Shown: positions 8,197-16,879 of the stretch, piece by piece
Numbering within the stretch: the stretch's first letter is position 1
How the letters are laid out: each line of letters opens with the position of its first letter
Source: Gordonia humi
GTDB taxonomy: Bacteria; Actinomycetota; Actinomycetes; Mycobacteriales; Mycobacteriaceae
Assembly (NCBI RefSeq): GCF_014197435.1
Contig: NZ_JACIFP010000001.1
Coordinates: forward strand, 1,736,001-1,800,000
Length of the DNA: 64,000 nt
Direction: 5' to 3'
Made by a program: the position numbers and the translations under genes
Notes under the pieces: model-generated
The model's input: the letters and a program-made list of their open reading frames with translations, nothing else
Database searches by the model: none
What the model was told of the DNA's origin: nothing

Positions 8197-9720
8197 ATGG
8201 GCATCACATCCTCATCGTCGGTGCTCGACGGGTCAGCGGTCTCCGTGTCGAATCCGCTCGCGGCGATCCTCGCCGCCGCGGCGGTGGAACACGGTGAGCG
8301 CCTCGCGATCGTCTCCGAGGCCGACGAGATCACGTACGCCGCCCTCGCCGAACGGGCGGCATCGACGGCCGAGGCCCTCCGCGAGACCGGAATCGGACCG
8401 GGCAGCGTGGTCGGCGTGCACGTGCCTCGGTCGCCCGCCGCGGTCATCGCGATCCACGCGGTGGTCGCGACCGGTGCCGTCGTCGCGCCGCTCGACGTCA
8501 ACGATCCGCGCGACCGCATCGCGGCCCTGATCGACCAGGCGGGCCTCTCCCACCTGGTGGTGGACGGCGGCGGACCGGACGCCGTCGCGGTCGGCGAGGG
8601 ACTGGCGGTGCGCGACCTCGACGTCGCCCCCAGCGCGCGTGACGCGGGCTACCTGCTGTTCACCTCGGGCAGCACCGGGCTGCCGAAGGGGGTTCTCCTG
8701 TCCGGGGCCGCCGTCGAGCACTTCGTGCGGTGGGCGGCGGACTCGATCGGTCTGACCGCCGCCGACCGGGTGGCCGCGCAGGCCGCGCTCACCTTCGACC
8801 TGAGCACCTTCGACGTCTTCGCGACGGCGGTCGCGGGCGCCGCCGCGGTGATCCTGCCCGACTGGCTCAAACCCTTCCCCGCGGACACCGTCGAGTGGCT
8901 CGCGGACAACGAGATCACCACGATCTACGCCGTCCCCACCCTCCTGCGGGGCGTCGTCACGGCCGCTCGCGGGCGGCCGCTGCCCGCGCTGCGCACCGTC
9001 GTCTTCGCCGGAGAGCCGTATCCGGCCGCGGCTCTGGAGCAACTGCTCACCGCATTCGGCGACGTCGCCGTCCGCAACTGGTACGGCCCCACCGAGACCA
9101 ACGTCTGTACCGCTCAGGACGTCCGCGACGTCGTCCCGGGCACTCCGGTGCCGATAGGACGCGGCATCGACGGCGTGCACATCGCGATCGTCGACGACGA
9201 CCTCGCCCTCGCCGACCGCGGAGAGATCGTCGTCGCGGGCCCCACACTCCTGACCGGATACGTGGTGGACGGTCGCGTCTTCGACCCGGCCGTCGACGTC
9301 GTCTTCGACGACGGCGTCACCCGCCGCGCCTACCGGACGGGCGACCACGCCTACCGCGACGACGCCGGGCGCCTCGTCCTCGTCGGTCGAATCGACGGCC
9401 AGATCAAACGACGCGGCTACCGCATCGACCTCGCGGGGCTGGAGGCCGTCGCGGCCGACGTCGACCACGTGCGTGCCGCGGCCGCCGTCGCCACCGGCGC
9501 CGACCGCCGCATCACGCTGTTCGTCGACGCCGCCCCCGGATCGTCGGACGTGCTCGCGGCGGTCGACCGCGGACTGCGGCGGGCGCTGCCGAGTCACTCG
9601 CAGCCCGACCGGATCGTCGCGCACACCCCGCTGCCCATCAACCGTCGCGGCAAGACCGATCGTCCTCGTCTCGAGGAGATCGCCGCCGCATCTTCCAGTG
9701 ATCAGGAGCCTTCGTCATGA
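8197..9720 (+). CDS. Stand-alone amino-acid adenylation protein, prolyl-AMP-ligase-like
   Basis: This is a 507-residue single NRPS adenylation domain with A3 (FTSGSTGLPKGV), A5 (NWYGPTE), A7 (YRTGD), A8 (GRIDGQIKRRGYRID) and A10 (INRRGKTDR). Aligned by eye with GrsA, the ten specificity residues read D-L-F-Y-V-A-W-V-C-K. From memory this is close to the proline code of PltF/RedM/CloN4-type ligases (D-L-F/L-Y-L-A-L-V-C-K). Those enzymes load L-proline on a small carrier for oxidation to pyrrole-2-carboxylate. Its length and the following carrier and dehydrogenase genes fit that triad. The start is 5 bp after the previous stop; the stop overlaps the carrier start. Confidence 0.85.
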   Translation: MGITSSSSVLDGSAVSVSNPLAAILAAAAVEHGERLAIVSEADEITYAALAERAASTAEALRETGIGPGSVVGVHVPRSPAAVIAIHAVVATGAVVAPLDVNDPRDRIAALIDQAGLSHLVVDGGGPDAVAVGEGLAVRDLDVAPSARDAGYLLFTSGSTGLPKGVLLSGAAVEHFVRWAADSIGLTAADRVAAQAALTFDLSTFDVFATAVAGAAAVILPDWLKPFPADTVEWLADNEITTIYAVPTLLRGVVTAARGRPLPALRTVVFAGEPYPAAALEQLLTAFGDVAVRNWYGPTETNVCTAQDVRDVVPGTPVPIGRGIDGVHIAIVDDDLALADRGEIVVAGPTLLTGYVVDGRVFDPAVDVVFDDGVTRRAYRTGDHAYRDDAGRLVLVGRIDGQIKRRGYRIDLAGLEAVAADVDHVRAAAAVATGADRRITLFVDAAPGSSDVLAAVDRGLRRALPSHSQPDRIVAHTPLPINRRGKTDRPRLEEIAAASSSDQEPSS

Positions 9721-9998
9721 CTCACGACCATCCCGCACCGCTGACCGTCGATGACGTCTGCGCGGTCGTCACCGACGCTATCGCCGCGCGTCACGGACGC
9801 ACCGAGACGATCGACGCCGACACCCAGATGCTGCTGACCGGCATGCTCGATTCGTTGACCCTGGTCGCGATCGTCGCCGAGTTGGAGAAGCGACTGGACG
9901 CCAAGCTGCCCGAGGACATGGTGGTGGCGCGGAACTTCCGCACGCCGACCGCCCTGCACACCGCGGTGTCCGCGGTCCTGGTGGAGAACGTGCGATGA
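9717..9998 (+). CDS. Peptidyl/acyl carrier protein
   Basis: This is a 93-residue free-standing carrier protein. The phosphopantetheine attachment Ser is in GMLDSLTLV, near residue 46, within the usual four-helix layout. It overlaps the adenylation gene upstream and the dehydrogenase gene downstream (ATGA at both junctions), which argues that the three act on the same thioester. It is the only carrier in the operon, so two or three adenylating enzymes may compete for it or use carriers elsewhere. Confidence 0.93.
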   Translation: MTHDHPAPLTVDDVCAVVTDAIAARHGRTETIDADTQMLLTGMLDSLTLVAIVAELEKRLDAKLPEDMVVARNFRTPTALHTAVSAVLVENVR

Positions 9999-11155
9999 CC
10001 GTGTCCACTCGAGCGCCACTCACCCGGCCGGCGGACGCGGCGAGCACAGCGGGCGCCGAGGCCGCCGAGATCGCCCCGAAGCTCGCCGGCGCCGACTTCC
10101 GCAGCGCCTGGCGTACCCTGTTGGCCCTGCCATCGGTCTCGGCGGTCATGGCCGACTCACTGCGCGGGGAGGTCGGCGACGGCGCCGTCGTCAACGCCGT
10201 CGGCGTCATCGAGGGACTCGGTCGAGCAGGTGTTCCGAACGGGCTCGTCTACGCGCTCACCTCGCAGATCTTCGGCGTCCAGTGGCCGCTGTCGGCATCT
10301 GCGCGCAGCCCGCTGGAACCGTACCGCGACGGTCTTCTGGACGGCTCGATCGTCCTGTGTCACGCGTTGACCGAGGAGACCGGCGGCTCCGATCCGCTGT
10401 CGATGCGGACCGCGGCGACGCCGACCGACGACGGCTACCGGATCGACGGACGCAAGGCGTATGTGACCGCCGCGCCCGAAGCGGACCTGATCCTGACATT
10501 CGCGCGGACCGACGCCGCCCGTCACCCCTTCGCGCTGAGCTCGTTCCTGCTGCCCGCCGACCGTCCCGGGATCGCCCGAAGCGAGCCGTTCGCCAAGGTG
10601 GCGCTGCCCGAGGTGCCGATGGGCGCCATCGACTTCACCGACGTCGCGGCCTCGGACGCCGACCTCGTCGCCGCGGAGGGGTCGGGCCTCGCCTTCCTGA
10701 CCAGTACGACGACCTGGGAGCGTGCCCTGCTGATGGGATACGCGGTCGGCGGCATGGGCGCGACCATCGACCGAGCCGTCGACTGGCTCCGCGACCGTGA
10801 GCAGTTCGGGCGCAGCCTCGGCGCCAACCCGCTCGTCGCCTCCCACGTCGCCGACCTCGCGACGATCCGCCACCGGGTCCGGACCCTGGTGTACGACATG
10901 GCTCGACGCATCGACGCGGGCACCGCGATCAGCGCGCTTGCGACCGACGCAGCCCAGGTCAAGATCTCCTGTGCGCAGGATCTGCTGGCCTTCGAGTCCG
11001 CGGCGGCGCCACTGTTCGGTGCACGATCGGTGATCGCCGACTCCCCGCACGCGGGCCAACTGACGACCGCCGTCGCCGCGTCGATCTACGCGGGCTCCAA
11101 CGACCTGTTGCGGGTGTCCATCGCCCGTGACCTCGGACTACCGGTGGAGAACTGA
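9995..11155 (+). CDS. Acyl-CoA-dehydrogenase-like flavoprotein, candidate prolyl-carrier dehydrogenase
   Basis: This 386-residue acyl-CoA dehydrogenase fold protein has an N-terminal helical domain, a FAD/substrate middle domain (ALTEETGGSD, YVTAAPEAD) and a C-terminal helical domain (REQFGR). The usual C-terminal catalytic Glu (IYEGT) is replaced by Ala (IYAGSNDLL). A Glu is present in WERALL at the isovaleryl-CoA-dehydrogenase position. That alternative position is used by prolyl-carrier dehydrogenases such as CloN3, PltE and AnaB. With the upstream adenylation protein and carrier it would convert a loaded prolyl thioester to a dehydro or pyrrole thioester. The reaction is inferred from the triad. 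Confidence 0.85.
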   Translation: MTVSTRAPLTRPADAASTAGAEAAEIAPKLAGADFRSAWRTLLALPSVSAVMADSLRGEVGDGAVVNAVGVIEGLGRAGVPNGLVYALTSQIFGVQWPLSASARSPLEPYRDGLLDGSIVLCHALTEETGGSDPLSMRTAATPTDDGYRIDGRKAYVTAAPEADLILTFARTDAARHPFALSSFLLPADRPGIARSEPFAKVALPEVPMGAIDFTDVAASDADLVAAEGSGLAFLTSTTTWERALLMGYAVGGMGATIDRAVDWLRDREQFGRSLGANPLVASHVADLATIRHRVRTLVYDMARRIDAGTAISALATDAAQVKISCAQDLLAFESAAAPLFGARSVIADSPHAGQLTTAVAASIYAGSNDLLRVSIARDLGLPVEN

Positions 11156-11156
11156 G

Positions 11157-12350
11157 ATGACCACAGCGACTGCCACGAGCCCGCTCGACGCGGCTCTCGA
11201 CCGCGCCGCCCGGATCACGCCGCGCCTGGCCGAACTCGCCGATCCGATCGACCGCGGCGAGGCCGATCCGGCGCGGGCCTACGACCTCGTGCGCGCATCG
11301 GGTCTGCTCGCCGCGATGATCCCCGCCGACCGCGGCGGCCTCGGCCTCGACTTCGCCGACTACACCCGACTGCTGGCCGAACTCGCGCGTGCCAACGGCG
11401 CCGTCGCACTCGGGTACAACATGCACAACGTCGCGATCGGTTCGCTGTTCGAAGCGGACGCCGACGCGCTCGGCGCGGCGGGTTCGACCTTCCGCGACCG
11501 GGTGATCGACCGGGTGATCGACCATGGAGCCATGTTCGCCTCGGCGGCGTCCGAACCGGCCACCGGTGCACGTCTGCGGGGAATCGCCACCGTCTACCGG
11601 CGCGACGACGACGACCGGTTCGTCCTCGACGGGCACAAGTCGTTCGTCTCGCTGTCCGGAGTGGCCGACCACTACGTCGTGACCGCGCGCCCGCACGACG
11701 ACGACTCCGGCGTCGAGGTGTCGCACTTCGTGGTCGACGCCGACGACCCCGGCGTCACGTTCTCCACCGAGTGGGCGGGAACCGCGCTGCGGGGCACCTC
11801 CACCGCGCAGATGTTCCTGTCCGACACCGTGATCGACGCCGACCGATTGTTCCTCGGGGTGGAGGGCATGAGCCTGTTCAAGGCGGTCCGCGAACCGCAC
11901 TGGATGGCGGCGGGCTACCTGGGCGCCTACCTCGGGCTGGCCGAGGCGATCGTGGAGTTCGCCGCCGCCCGCATCGGCGCGGACGAGCGACGCCGTTCGT
12001 CCGACGCCGACATCGCGCGACTCGGCGCGATGGGCGTCGACCTGCAGGCGGCACGCGCGTTGACCCTGGTCGCCGCGCGCGGCGTCGCCCGCAACCGGTC
12101 CCATCAGGACACCAACGCCACCGTCTACGCGGCCAAACATCACCTCGGGGAGACCACGCAGAAGTTGGCGGCACAGGCCGTGTCGCTCGTCGGCTCGGCA
12201 GCGATGGCCGCCGACGGTCCCATGCAGCGGCTGCTCCGGGAAGTCCAGTTCTGCTCGATCATGCCGGCCAAACCCGCCGACTGCCTCTCGTACGTCGGAC
12301 GGGGACTTCTCGGCGTCAACATGTTCGACGTGTCGAACCACAGTTGGTGA
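11157..12350 (+). CDS. Acyl-CoA-dehydrogenase family flavoprotein, second copy
   Basis: This 397-residue protein has an acyl-CoA dehydrogenase fold. The middle domain shows FASAASEPATG and GHKSFVSLSGVADHY. The C-terminal domain lacks the usual REQFG and YEGT motifs and ends in a divergent tail (GVNMFDVSNHSW). A Glu in REPHWMAAG may occupy the alternative base position. It starts 1 bp after the previous stop. Its substrate is unknown; it could dehydrogenate a carrier-bound acyl group or act as a flavin-dependent oxygenase of the same fold. Sequence similarity to the two neighbouring copies looks modest. Confidence 0.82.
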   Translation: MTTATATSPLDAALDRAARITPRLAELADPIDRGEADPARAYDLVRASGLLAAMIPADRGGLGLDFADYTRLLAELARANGAVALGYNMHNVAIGSLFEADADALGAAGSTFRDRVIDRVIDHGAMFASAASEPATGARLRGIATVYRRDDDDRFVLDGHKSFVSLSGVADHYVVTARPHDDDSGVEVSHFVVDADDPGVTFSTEWAGTALRGTSTAQMFLSDTVIDADRLFLGVEGMSLFKAVREPHWMAAGYLGAYLGLAEAIVEFAAARIGADERRRSSDADIARLGAMGVDLQAARALTLVAARGVARNRSHQDTNATVYAAKHHLGETTQKLAAQAVSLVGSAAMAADGPMQRLLREVQFCSIMPAKPADCLSYVGRGLLGVNMFDVSNHSW

Positions 12351-12359
12351 GGTGCCGCG

Positions 12360-13121
12360 ATGCCGATCCTGGATCACCCCGCCGGACCCGTCGAATACGT
12401 GCGCCACGACGGTGACCCGGACCTGCCGACGATGGTGTTCCTCCACGAGGGACTCGGGTCGGCGGGGCAATGGGGTGCGTTACCGCTGCTGCTCGCCCGC
12501 GCGACCGGCGCACCGGCCCTGGTGTACTCCCGGCACGGGTACGGCGGCTCGGCGGGATCGGGTCCGGACGGCCCCGACTATCTGCACCGGGAAGCGTTCG
12601 ACACCTTGCCGCAGATCCTCGACGCGTTGAGCATCGCGCGCCCGATCCTCATCGGCCACAGCGACGGCGCGTCGATCGCCGCGATCCACGCGAGTGCCCA
12701 TCCGGTGACCTCGGCCGTGCTGATCGCACCGCACATCGTCGTCGAACAGACCACCCTCGACGGCATCGCGCACACGGCGTCGGTGTTCGCCGAGACCGTG
12801 CGCCCGTCGCTGGGCATGTTCCACGACGACCCCGACGAGCTGTTCCGCCGGTGGTCGGGTGTCTGGTGCTCGCCCGAGTTCGCCTCGTTCGACGTGACCG
12901 GCCTCCTGCCGCACATCACCGCTCCGGTACTGGTCGTCCAGGGCGAGGCCGACCAGTACGGCACCGACGTGCAGATCAGCGCGGTGACCGATCACGTCGT
13001 CGGGGATGTGACCGCCCACCTGCTGCCCGGAACCGGGCATCATCCGCACCTCGACGACGCCGAAGCGATCGCCGCGCTGGTCGGCGAGTTCCTGCAGCCG
13101 TTCCTCTCCCTTTCCGTCTGA
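12360..13121 (+). CDS. Alpha/beta hydrolase, possible editing or release thioesterase
   Basis: This 253-residue alpha/beta hydrolase has an oxyanion-region motif (VFLHEGLGS), a nucleophile elbow GHSDGAS (Ser near residue 102), an acid region (VVQGEADQYG) and a late His (GTGHHPHLDD). It is single-domain and has no signal peptide, so it acts in the cytoplasm. Its place between carrier-using enzymes suggests hydrolysis of a thioester or ester intermediate, but nothing in the sequence fixes the substrate. The gap to the preceding gene is 9 bp. Confidence 0.85.
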   Translation: MPILDHPAGPVEYVRHDGDPDLPTMVFLHEGLGSAGQWGALPLLLARATGAPALVYSRHGYGGSAGSGPDGPDYLHREAFDTLPQILDALSIARPILIGHSDGASIAAIHASAHPVTSAVLIAPHIVVEQTTLDGIAHTASVFAETVRPSLGMFHDDPDELFRRWSGVWCSPEFASFDVTGLLPHITAPVLVVQGEADQYGTDVQISAVTDHVVGDVTAHLLPGTGHHPHLDDAEAIAALVGEFLQPFLSLSV

Positions 13122-13137
13122 GAGAAAGAAGACCCTT

Positions 13138-14766
13138 ATGACGCAGCAGACTGCGGTCGTGAAGACCGGAGCCGCGCCGTTCCTCGACGCGATGCTCGGC
13201 ACCGACACGTCCCTGTCGGTGCTGAATCCGGAGACCGGCGAGTGGGACTCGAAGACCTGGCGCGACGTCCATGCGCGGTCCGTCGAGATCGCCACGGCCC
13301 TGCTCGACGACCGGGACCGGGCGGCGGGCGCCGCCGTGGGCCTCATCGGCGATCCGACCCTGGACCTGATCGCCGCGATTCCGGCCGCCTGGCTCGCCGG
13401 GGTACCCGTGTCGATGCTGCCGGGCCCGATCCGCGGAGCCGATCGGCGACGGTGGGCGCAGACCACCGTCGACCGGTTCGCGAGCATCGGGGTCGGCACG
13501 GTGCTCGGCGGGGGCGATCAGCTCGATCTGCTCGGCGAGACCACGACCAGCCTCCGGCTCGCATCGGCCGCCGAGTACGGGGTCGGCGTCGACACCTCGG
13601 CATTCGTCGCGGCGGTCACCGGTCCGGGCGATCCCGCCGTCCTCCAGGGCACGGCCGGATCGACGGGCGACCCCAAGACCGCGGTGCTGTCGATGGCCGC
13701 CGTCTGGACCAACACGGCGGAGCTGATCGATCGGCTCGACATGCGCCGCGACCGCGACGCGGCCTTCTCCTGGCTGCCGCTCTACCACGACATGGGTCTG
13801 ACGTTCCTGCTCGCGGGGCTCGCCGCGGGCGGTCGGATGTACGTGGTGCCCAACACCGCGTTCGCGGCCGCTCCGTTCAAATGGCTCGACTGGCTCACCG
13901 AGACGGGGGCCACGATCACCGGCGCCCCCAACTTCGCGTACGACATCCTCGGCAAGTACGGTCGGCTGCTCCAGTCGGCGGATCTGAGTCGACTGCGGGT
14001 GGCGATCAGCGGTGGCGAACCGATCGATCCCGATGCGTTCGATCGCTTCCTGGCGGAGACCGCGCGTTTCGGCTTCGATCCGGCGGCGGCGGCGCCGGCC
14101 TACGGCATGGCGGAGTCGACCTGCGCCATCACGATGCCGGAGGCGGGCGAGGGCGCGGTCTACGACGAGGTGCGGGTCACCGGCCCCGAAGGCGAGTCCC
14201 GACTCAAGCGGTATGCCACGCTCGGTCGCCCGCTCGGCGGCATGGAGATCCGGATCGTCGCATCCTCGGTCGAGGTCCCGGACATATCGGGGCGCGAGGT
14301 GGGCCAGGTCCAGGTGCGCGGCACGTCGATGATGACCGGCTACCTCGGCCATGAACCGCTCGCCGACGACGCCTGGTTCGACACCGGCGATCTCGGCTAC
14401 CTCGTCGACGGTCGCCTGGTGATCTGCGGACGCGCCAAGGAGATCGTGATCGTCGCCGGGCGCAACCTGTTCCCGGTGGAGCTCGAACGCGCGGCGGCCA
14501 CGGTCTCGGGAGTGCGCCGCGGCGGCGTGGTCGCGATGGCGCGCGGCGACGATTCGCCTCGGCCGGGCCTGGTCCTGGTGGCCGAGTTCCGCGGCGACGA
14601 CCTCGATGCGGCGCGCTCGGCGGTGATCTCGGCCGTCGCCTCCGAGTGCGGGGTGGTGCCCAGCGAGGTGATCCTGGTGGCGCCCGACTCGGTGCCGCGC
14701 ACCACGTCGGGCAAGCTGCGACGATTGGAGACCCGGCAGATGGTGGAGCGGGGAGAGCTGTCATGA
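13138..14766 (+). CDS. Fatty acyl-AMP ligase (FAAL, MbtM/FadD33-like)
   Basis: This 542-residue ANL enzyme has FAAL hallmarks: a degenerate P-loop ([15 protein letters not shown]), [12 protein letters not shown] and GAPNFAYD. It also has the [11 protein letters not shown] motif, [21 protein letters not shown] and a terminal Lys in RTTSGKLRR. FAALs activate an acyl acid and transfer it to a carrier rather than CoA. In mycobactin synthesis MbtM loads the lipid tail. The start has a strong GAGAGAAAGAAG ribosome site. The stop overlaps the next dehydrogenase gene (ATGA), the same ligase/dehydrogenase pairing as mbtM-mbtN. Confidence 0.9.
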   Translation: MTQQTAVVKTGAAPFLDAMLGTDTSLSVLNPETGEWDSKTWRDVHARSVEIATALLDDRDRAAGAAVGLIGDPTLDLIAAIPAAWLAGVPVSMLPGPIRGADRRRWAQTTVDRFASIGVGTVLGGGDQLDLLGETTTSLRLASAAEYGVGVDTSAFVAAVTGPGDPAVLQGTAGSTGDPKTAVLSMAAVWTNTAELIDRLDMRRDRDAAFSWLPLYHDMGLTFLLAGLAAGGRMYVVPNTAFAAAPFKWLDWLTETGATITGAPNFAYDILGKYGRLLQSADLSRLRVAISGGEPIDPDAFDRFLAETARFGFDPAAAAPAYGMAESTCAITMPEAGEGAVYDEVRVTGPEGESRLKRYATLGRPLGGMEIRIVASSVEVPDISGREVGQVQVRGTSMMTGYLGHEPLADDAWFDTGDLGYLVDGRLVICGRAKEIVIVAGRNLFPVELERAAATVSGVRRGGVVAMARGDDSPRPGLVLVAEFRGDDLDAARSAVISAVASECGVVPSEVILVAPDSVPRTTSGKLRRLETRQMVERGELS

Positions 14767-15917
14767 CCACCACCCTCGACGAGTACCGAGAGCTGCTCGA
14801 CGCGACGTTCGACGACGAACTCCAGGCGTGGACGGATGCGGCCGAGATCACCGAACGATTTCCGCGCAAGCTGATCGAACGACTCGGCGAGCAGGGCGTC
14901 CTGGCCGAGAAGTGGGGTCAGGACACCCGGCCGGACCTGGCGAAACTGTTCGAACTGGCTTACGCTCTCGGTCGCCTGGGATCGGCCGGGATCAGCGTCG
15001 GCGTCAGCCTCCACGATTCGGCGATCGCCGTGCTGCGCCGGTTCGGCGGCCGTTCGGCGACGCTCTCGGCCGTCGCCGAACGCGCGATCCGCGGCGACGC
15101 GGTGTTGTGTCTGGCCGCCTCCGAGTCGTCGGGCGGCTCGGATCTGCAGATCGTCGAGACGACGGTGTCGACCGAGGACGACGGCCTCCGGGTCCGGGGA
15201 CGCAAGAAGTTCGTGTCGCTCTCACCGATCGCCGACTACATCCTCGTCGTCGCACGCAGCATCGACGACGATGCGGGCAGCACACACGGCAACGTCGCAC
15301 TGGTTCTCGTGCCGACGACGCAGGTGGTGGTGGAAGCGCCGTATCGCAAGGCCAGCGCGGGACCACTCGACACCGCCGCGGTGACGATCGACGCGGTGGT
15401 GCCCGCCGACCATCTGATCGCGCGAGCCGGGACCGGGCTGGCGGCGGTGAGTTGGGGCCTGGCGCACGAGCGGCTGTCCATCGCGGGCCAGGTCGCGGCG
15501 TCGTGCGAGAAGATCCTCGGCGTGACCGTCGCCCGCATGCACGACCGCACGCAGTTCGGCCGAACGCTCTTCGAGCATCAAGCCCTGCGCATGCGGATGG
15601 CCGACCTCCAGTCGAGGGTCGACATGCTGCGTCACGCACTCACCGGGGTCGCGGCGGGCGGCCGACTCGACCTCCGTACGGCCGCGGCGATGAAGGTGTC
15701 CGCGGCCAGGCTCGGCGAGGAGGTGGCCTCCGAGTGCATGCACGTCTTCGGCGGTTCCGGATTCCTGACCGACGAGACACCGCTCGCGCGGTGGTGGCGG
15801 GACATGAAGCTGGCGCGGGTCGGCGGCGGCACCGACGAGGTGCTCTGGGAACTGGTGGCAGCGGCGATGCGCCCCGACACCGACGCCTACCAGCGGTTCG
15901 CGGAGTCGATCACGTGA
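14763..15917 (+). CDS. Acyl-CoA-dehydrogenase family flavoprotein, third copy (MbtN/FadE14-like)
   Basis: This 384-residue acyl-CoA dehydrogenase fold protein has [32 protein letters not shown] and a C-terminal [13 protein letters not shown] where the classic catalytic Glu is Gly. A Glu in HERLSIAG occupies the alternative base position. The pairing with an upstream FAAL recalls mbtM-mbtN, where MbtN unsaturates the carrier-bound lipid tail of mycobactin. A similar acyl-carrier dehydrogenation is inferred. It is the last gene of the biosynthetic operon. The 120-bp gap that follows holds a new iron box. Confidence 0.88.
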   Translation: MTTTLDEYRELLDATFDDELQAWTDAAEITERFPRKLIERLGEQGVLAEKWGQDTRPDLAKLFELAYALGRLGSAGISVGVSLHDSAIAVLRRFGGRSATLSAVAERAIRGDAVLCLAASESSGGSDLQIVETTVSTEDDGLRVRGRKKFVSLSPIADYILVVARSIDDDAGSTHGNVALVLVPTTQVVVEAPYRKASAGPLDTAAVTIDAVVPADHLIARAGTGLAAVSWGLAHERLSIAGQVAASCEKILGVTVARMHDRTQFGRTLFEHQALRMRMADLQSRVDMLRHALTGVAAGGRLDLRTAAAMKVSAARLGEEVASECMHVFGGSGFLTDETPLARWWRDMKLARVGGGTDEVLWELVAAAMRPDTDAYQRFAESIT

Positions 15918-15968
15918 TCAACGACTCAGTGCAAAGGTGAGAAAGCGGTATTGAATCCTACCGGACAT

Positions 15969-15987
15969 TCAGGTTAGGCTGACCTAT
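15969..15987. promoter_or_regulatory. IdeR/DtxR iron box upstream of the siderophore-transport operon
   Basis: By eye, 16 of 19 positions match the IdeR consensus, with an intact AGGTTAGGCTGACCTA core. A TATATT -10-like hexamer overlaps its right end (15985-15990), so repressor binding would block transcription. It is 51 bp upstream of the next gene start. Confidence 0.85.
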
Positions 15988-16037
15988 ATTAGGCGAGGCG
16001 GGGCTCAACTCTGCCTCGACAATGAAGGAGAACCGAT

Positions 16038-16844
16038 ATGTCGCAGGGAGACTCGTACTCGGACGAGCAGCCTTATGCCGACGAACCGCAGCCGCAGCCG
16101 CAGCAGGCCGCCGCGTCGTCCGGATCGAAGGTGAGTGTCCCGACGATCCTGGCGTCGGCCGGTGTCGCCGCCGTCGTCTCGGCGCTCATCGTCACCATCG
16201 GAGTGGTGGGACTGGCGACCTCGGACCGATTCGGCAGCAACAACGCCGCGGCACAGCCGACCGTGGTGAATCTGGGCAGTGAGAACCAGGCGGCGCCCGG
16301 CGGCACCGGCACCGGACAGCAGCAGGCGCCGGGCGAGACCGTCGTCGACGACTCGACCGCGTCCGCCCCGACCGAAGCCGTCGCCGAGAGCAACGGCGAT
16401 GCGGGCACCGGATCGGGTGGCGCGACGACGCAGCAGCAGCAGGGCACCGCCGGACAACAGCAGCAGACACAGCAGTCCGGCGGACAGACGCCTGCGCCGC
16501 TGACCGCCGGACAGCTCAACACCAAGGTCAAGACGATCATGAACACGAACGCCTCGGACTCGGTGCGCGCATCGGAGCTGGAGGGGGGACAGAAGGCACT
16601 CGGTTCGGTCAGCGCCGTCGCCGAGATGCTGCGTGTGAGCGGTGCGGGATTCAGCTACAAGGTGGTCGGCCCGGTGACCCAGAACGGTGAGACGCTGAAC
16701 GCGCGTCTGCAGATGTCCCTGGTGGGCAACGGATCCCGCTACCTCGATCTGAGCTGGGTGTGGTCCGACGGCAAGTGGAAGCTGTCGAACACCGCAGTGT
16801 GCGCCGTCGCGGGCTACGCGATGCTCCCGTGCGCGGTCGGCTGA
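16038..16844 (+). CDS. Membrane-anchored protein with MTB12-like C-terminal domain
   Basis: This is a 268-residue protein. A short Gln/Pro/acidic cytoplasmic head leads into one membrane helix (about residues 33-58). An 85-residue low-complexity Gln/Gly/Thr linker follows, then a folded C-terminal domain (about residues 155-268). That domain resembles the low-molecular-weight antigen MTB12/CFP-2 domain (LTAGQLNTKVKTIMN, VTQNGETLNARLQM, SDGKWKLS). Type II topology would place it outside the membrane on a flexible tether. AAGGAGAA gives a strong ribosome site. It is the first gene after the second IdeR box and precedes the siderophore-binding protein, so a role in iron-siderophore handling at the envelope is inferred. 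Confidence 0.8.
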   Translation: MSQGDSYSDEQPYADEPQPQPQQAAASSGSKVSVPTILASAGVAAVVSALIVTIGVVGLATSDRFGSNNAAAQPTVVNLGSENQAAPGGTGTGQQQAPGETVVDDSTASAPTEAVAESNGDAGTGSGGATTQQQQGTAGQQQQTQQSGGQTPAPLTAGQLNTKVKTIMNTNASDSVRASELEGGQKALGSVSAVAEMLRVSGAGFSYKVVGPVTQNGETLNARLQMSLVGNGSRYLDLSWVWSDGKWKLSNTAVCAVAGYAMLPCAVG

Positions 16845-16879
16845 CCGTGCCCGAAGACAAGACCAGGAGAACCCCTACC

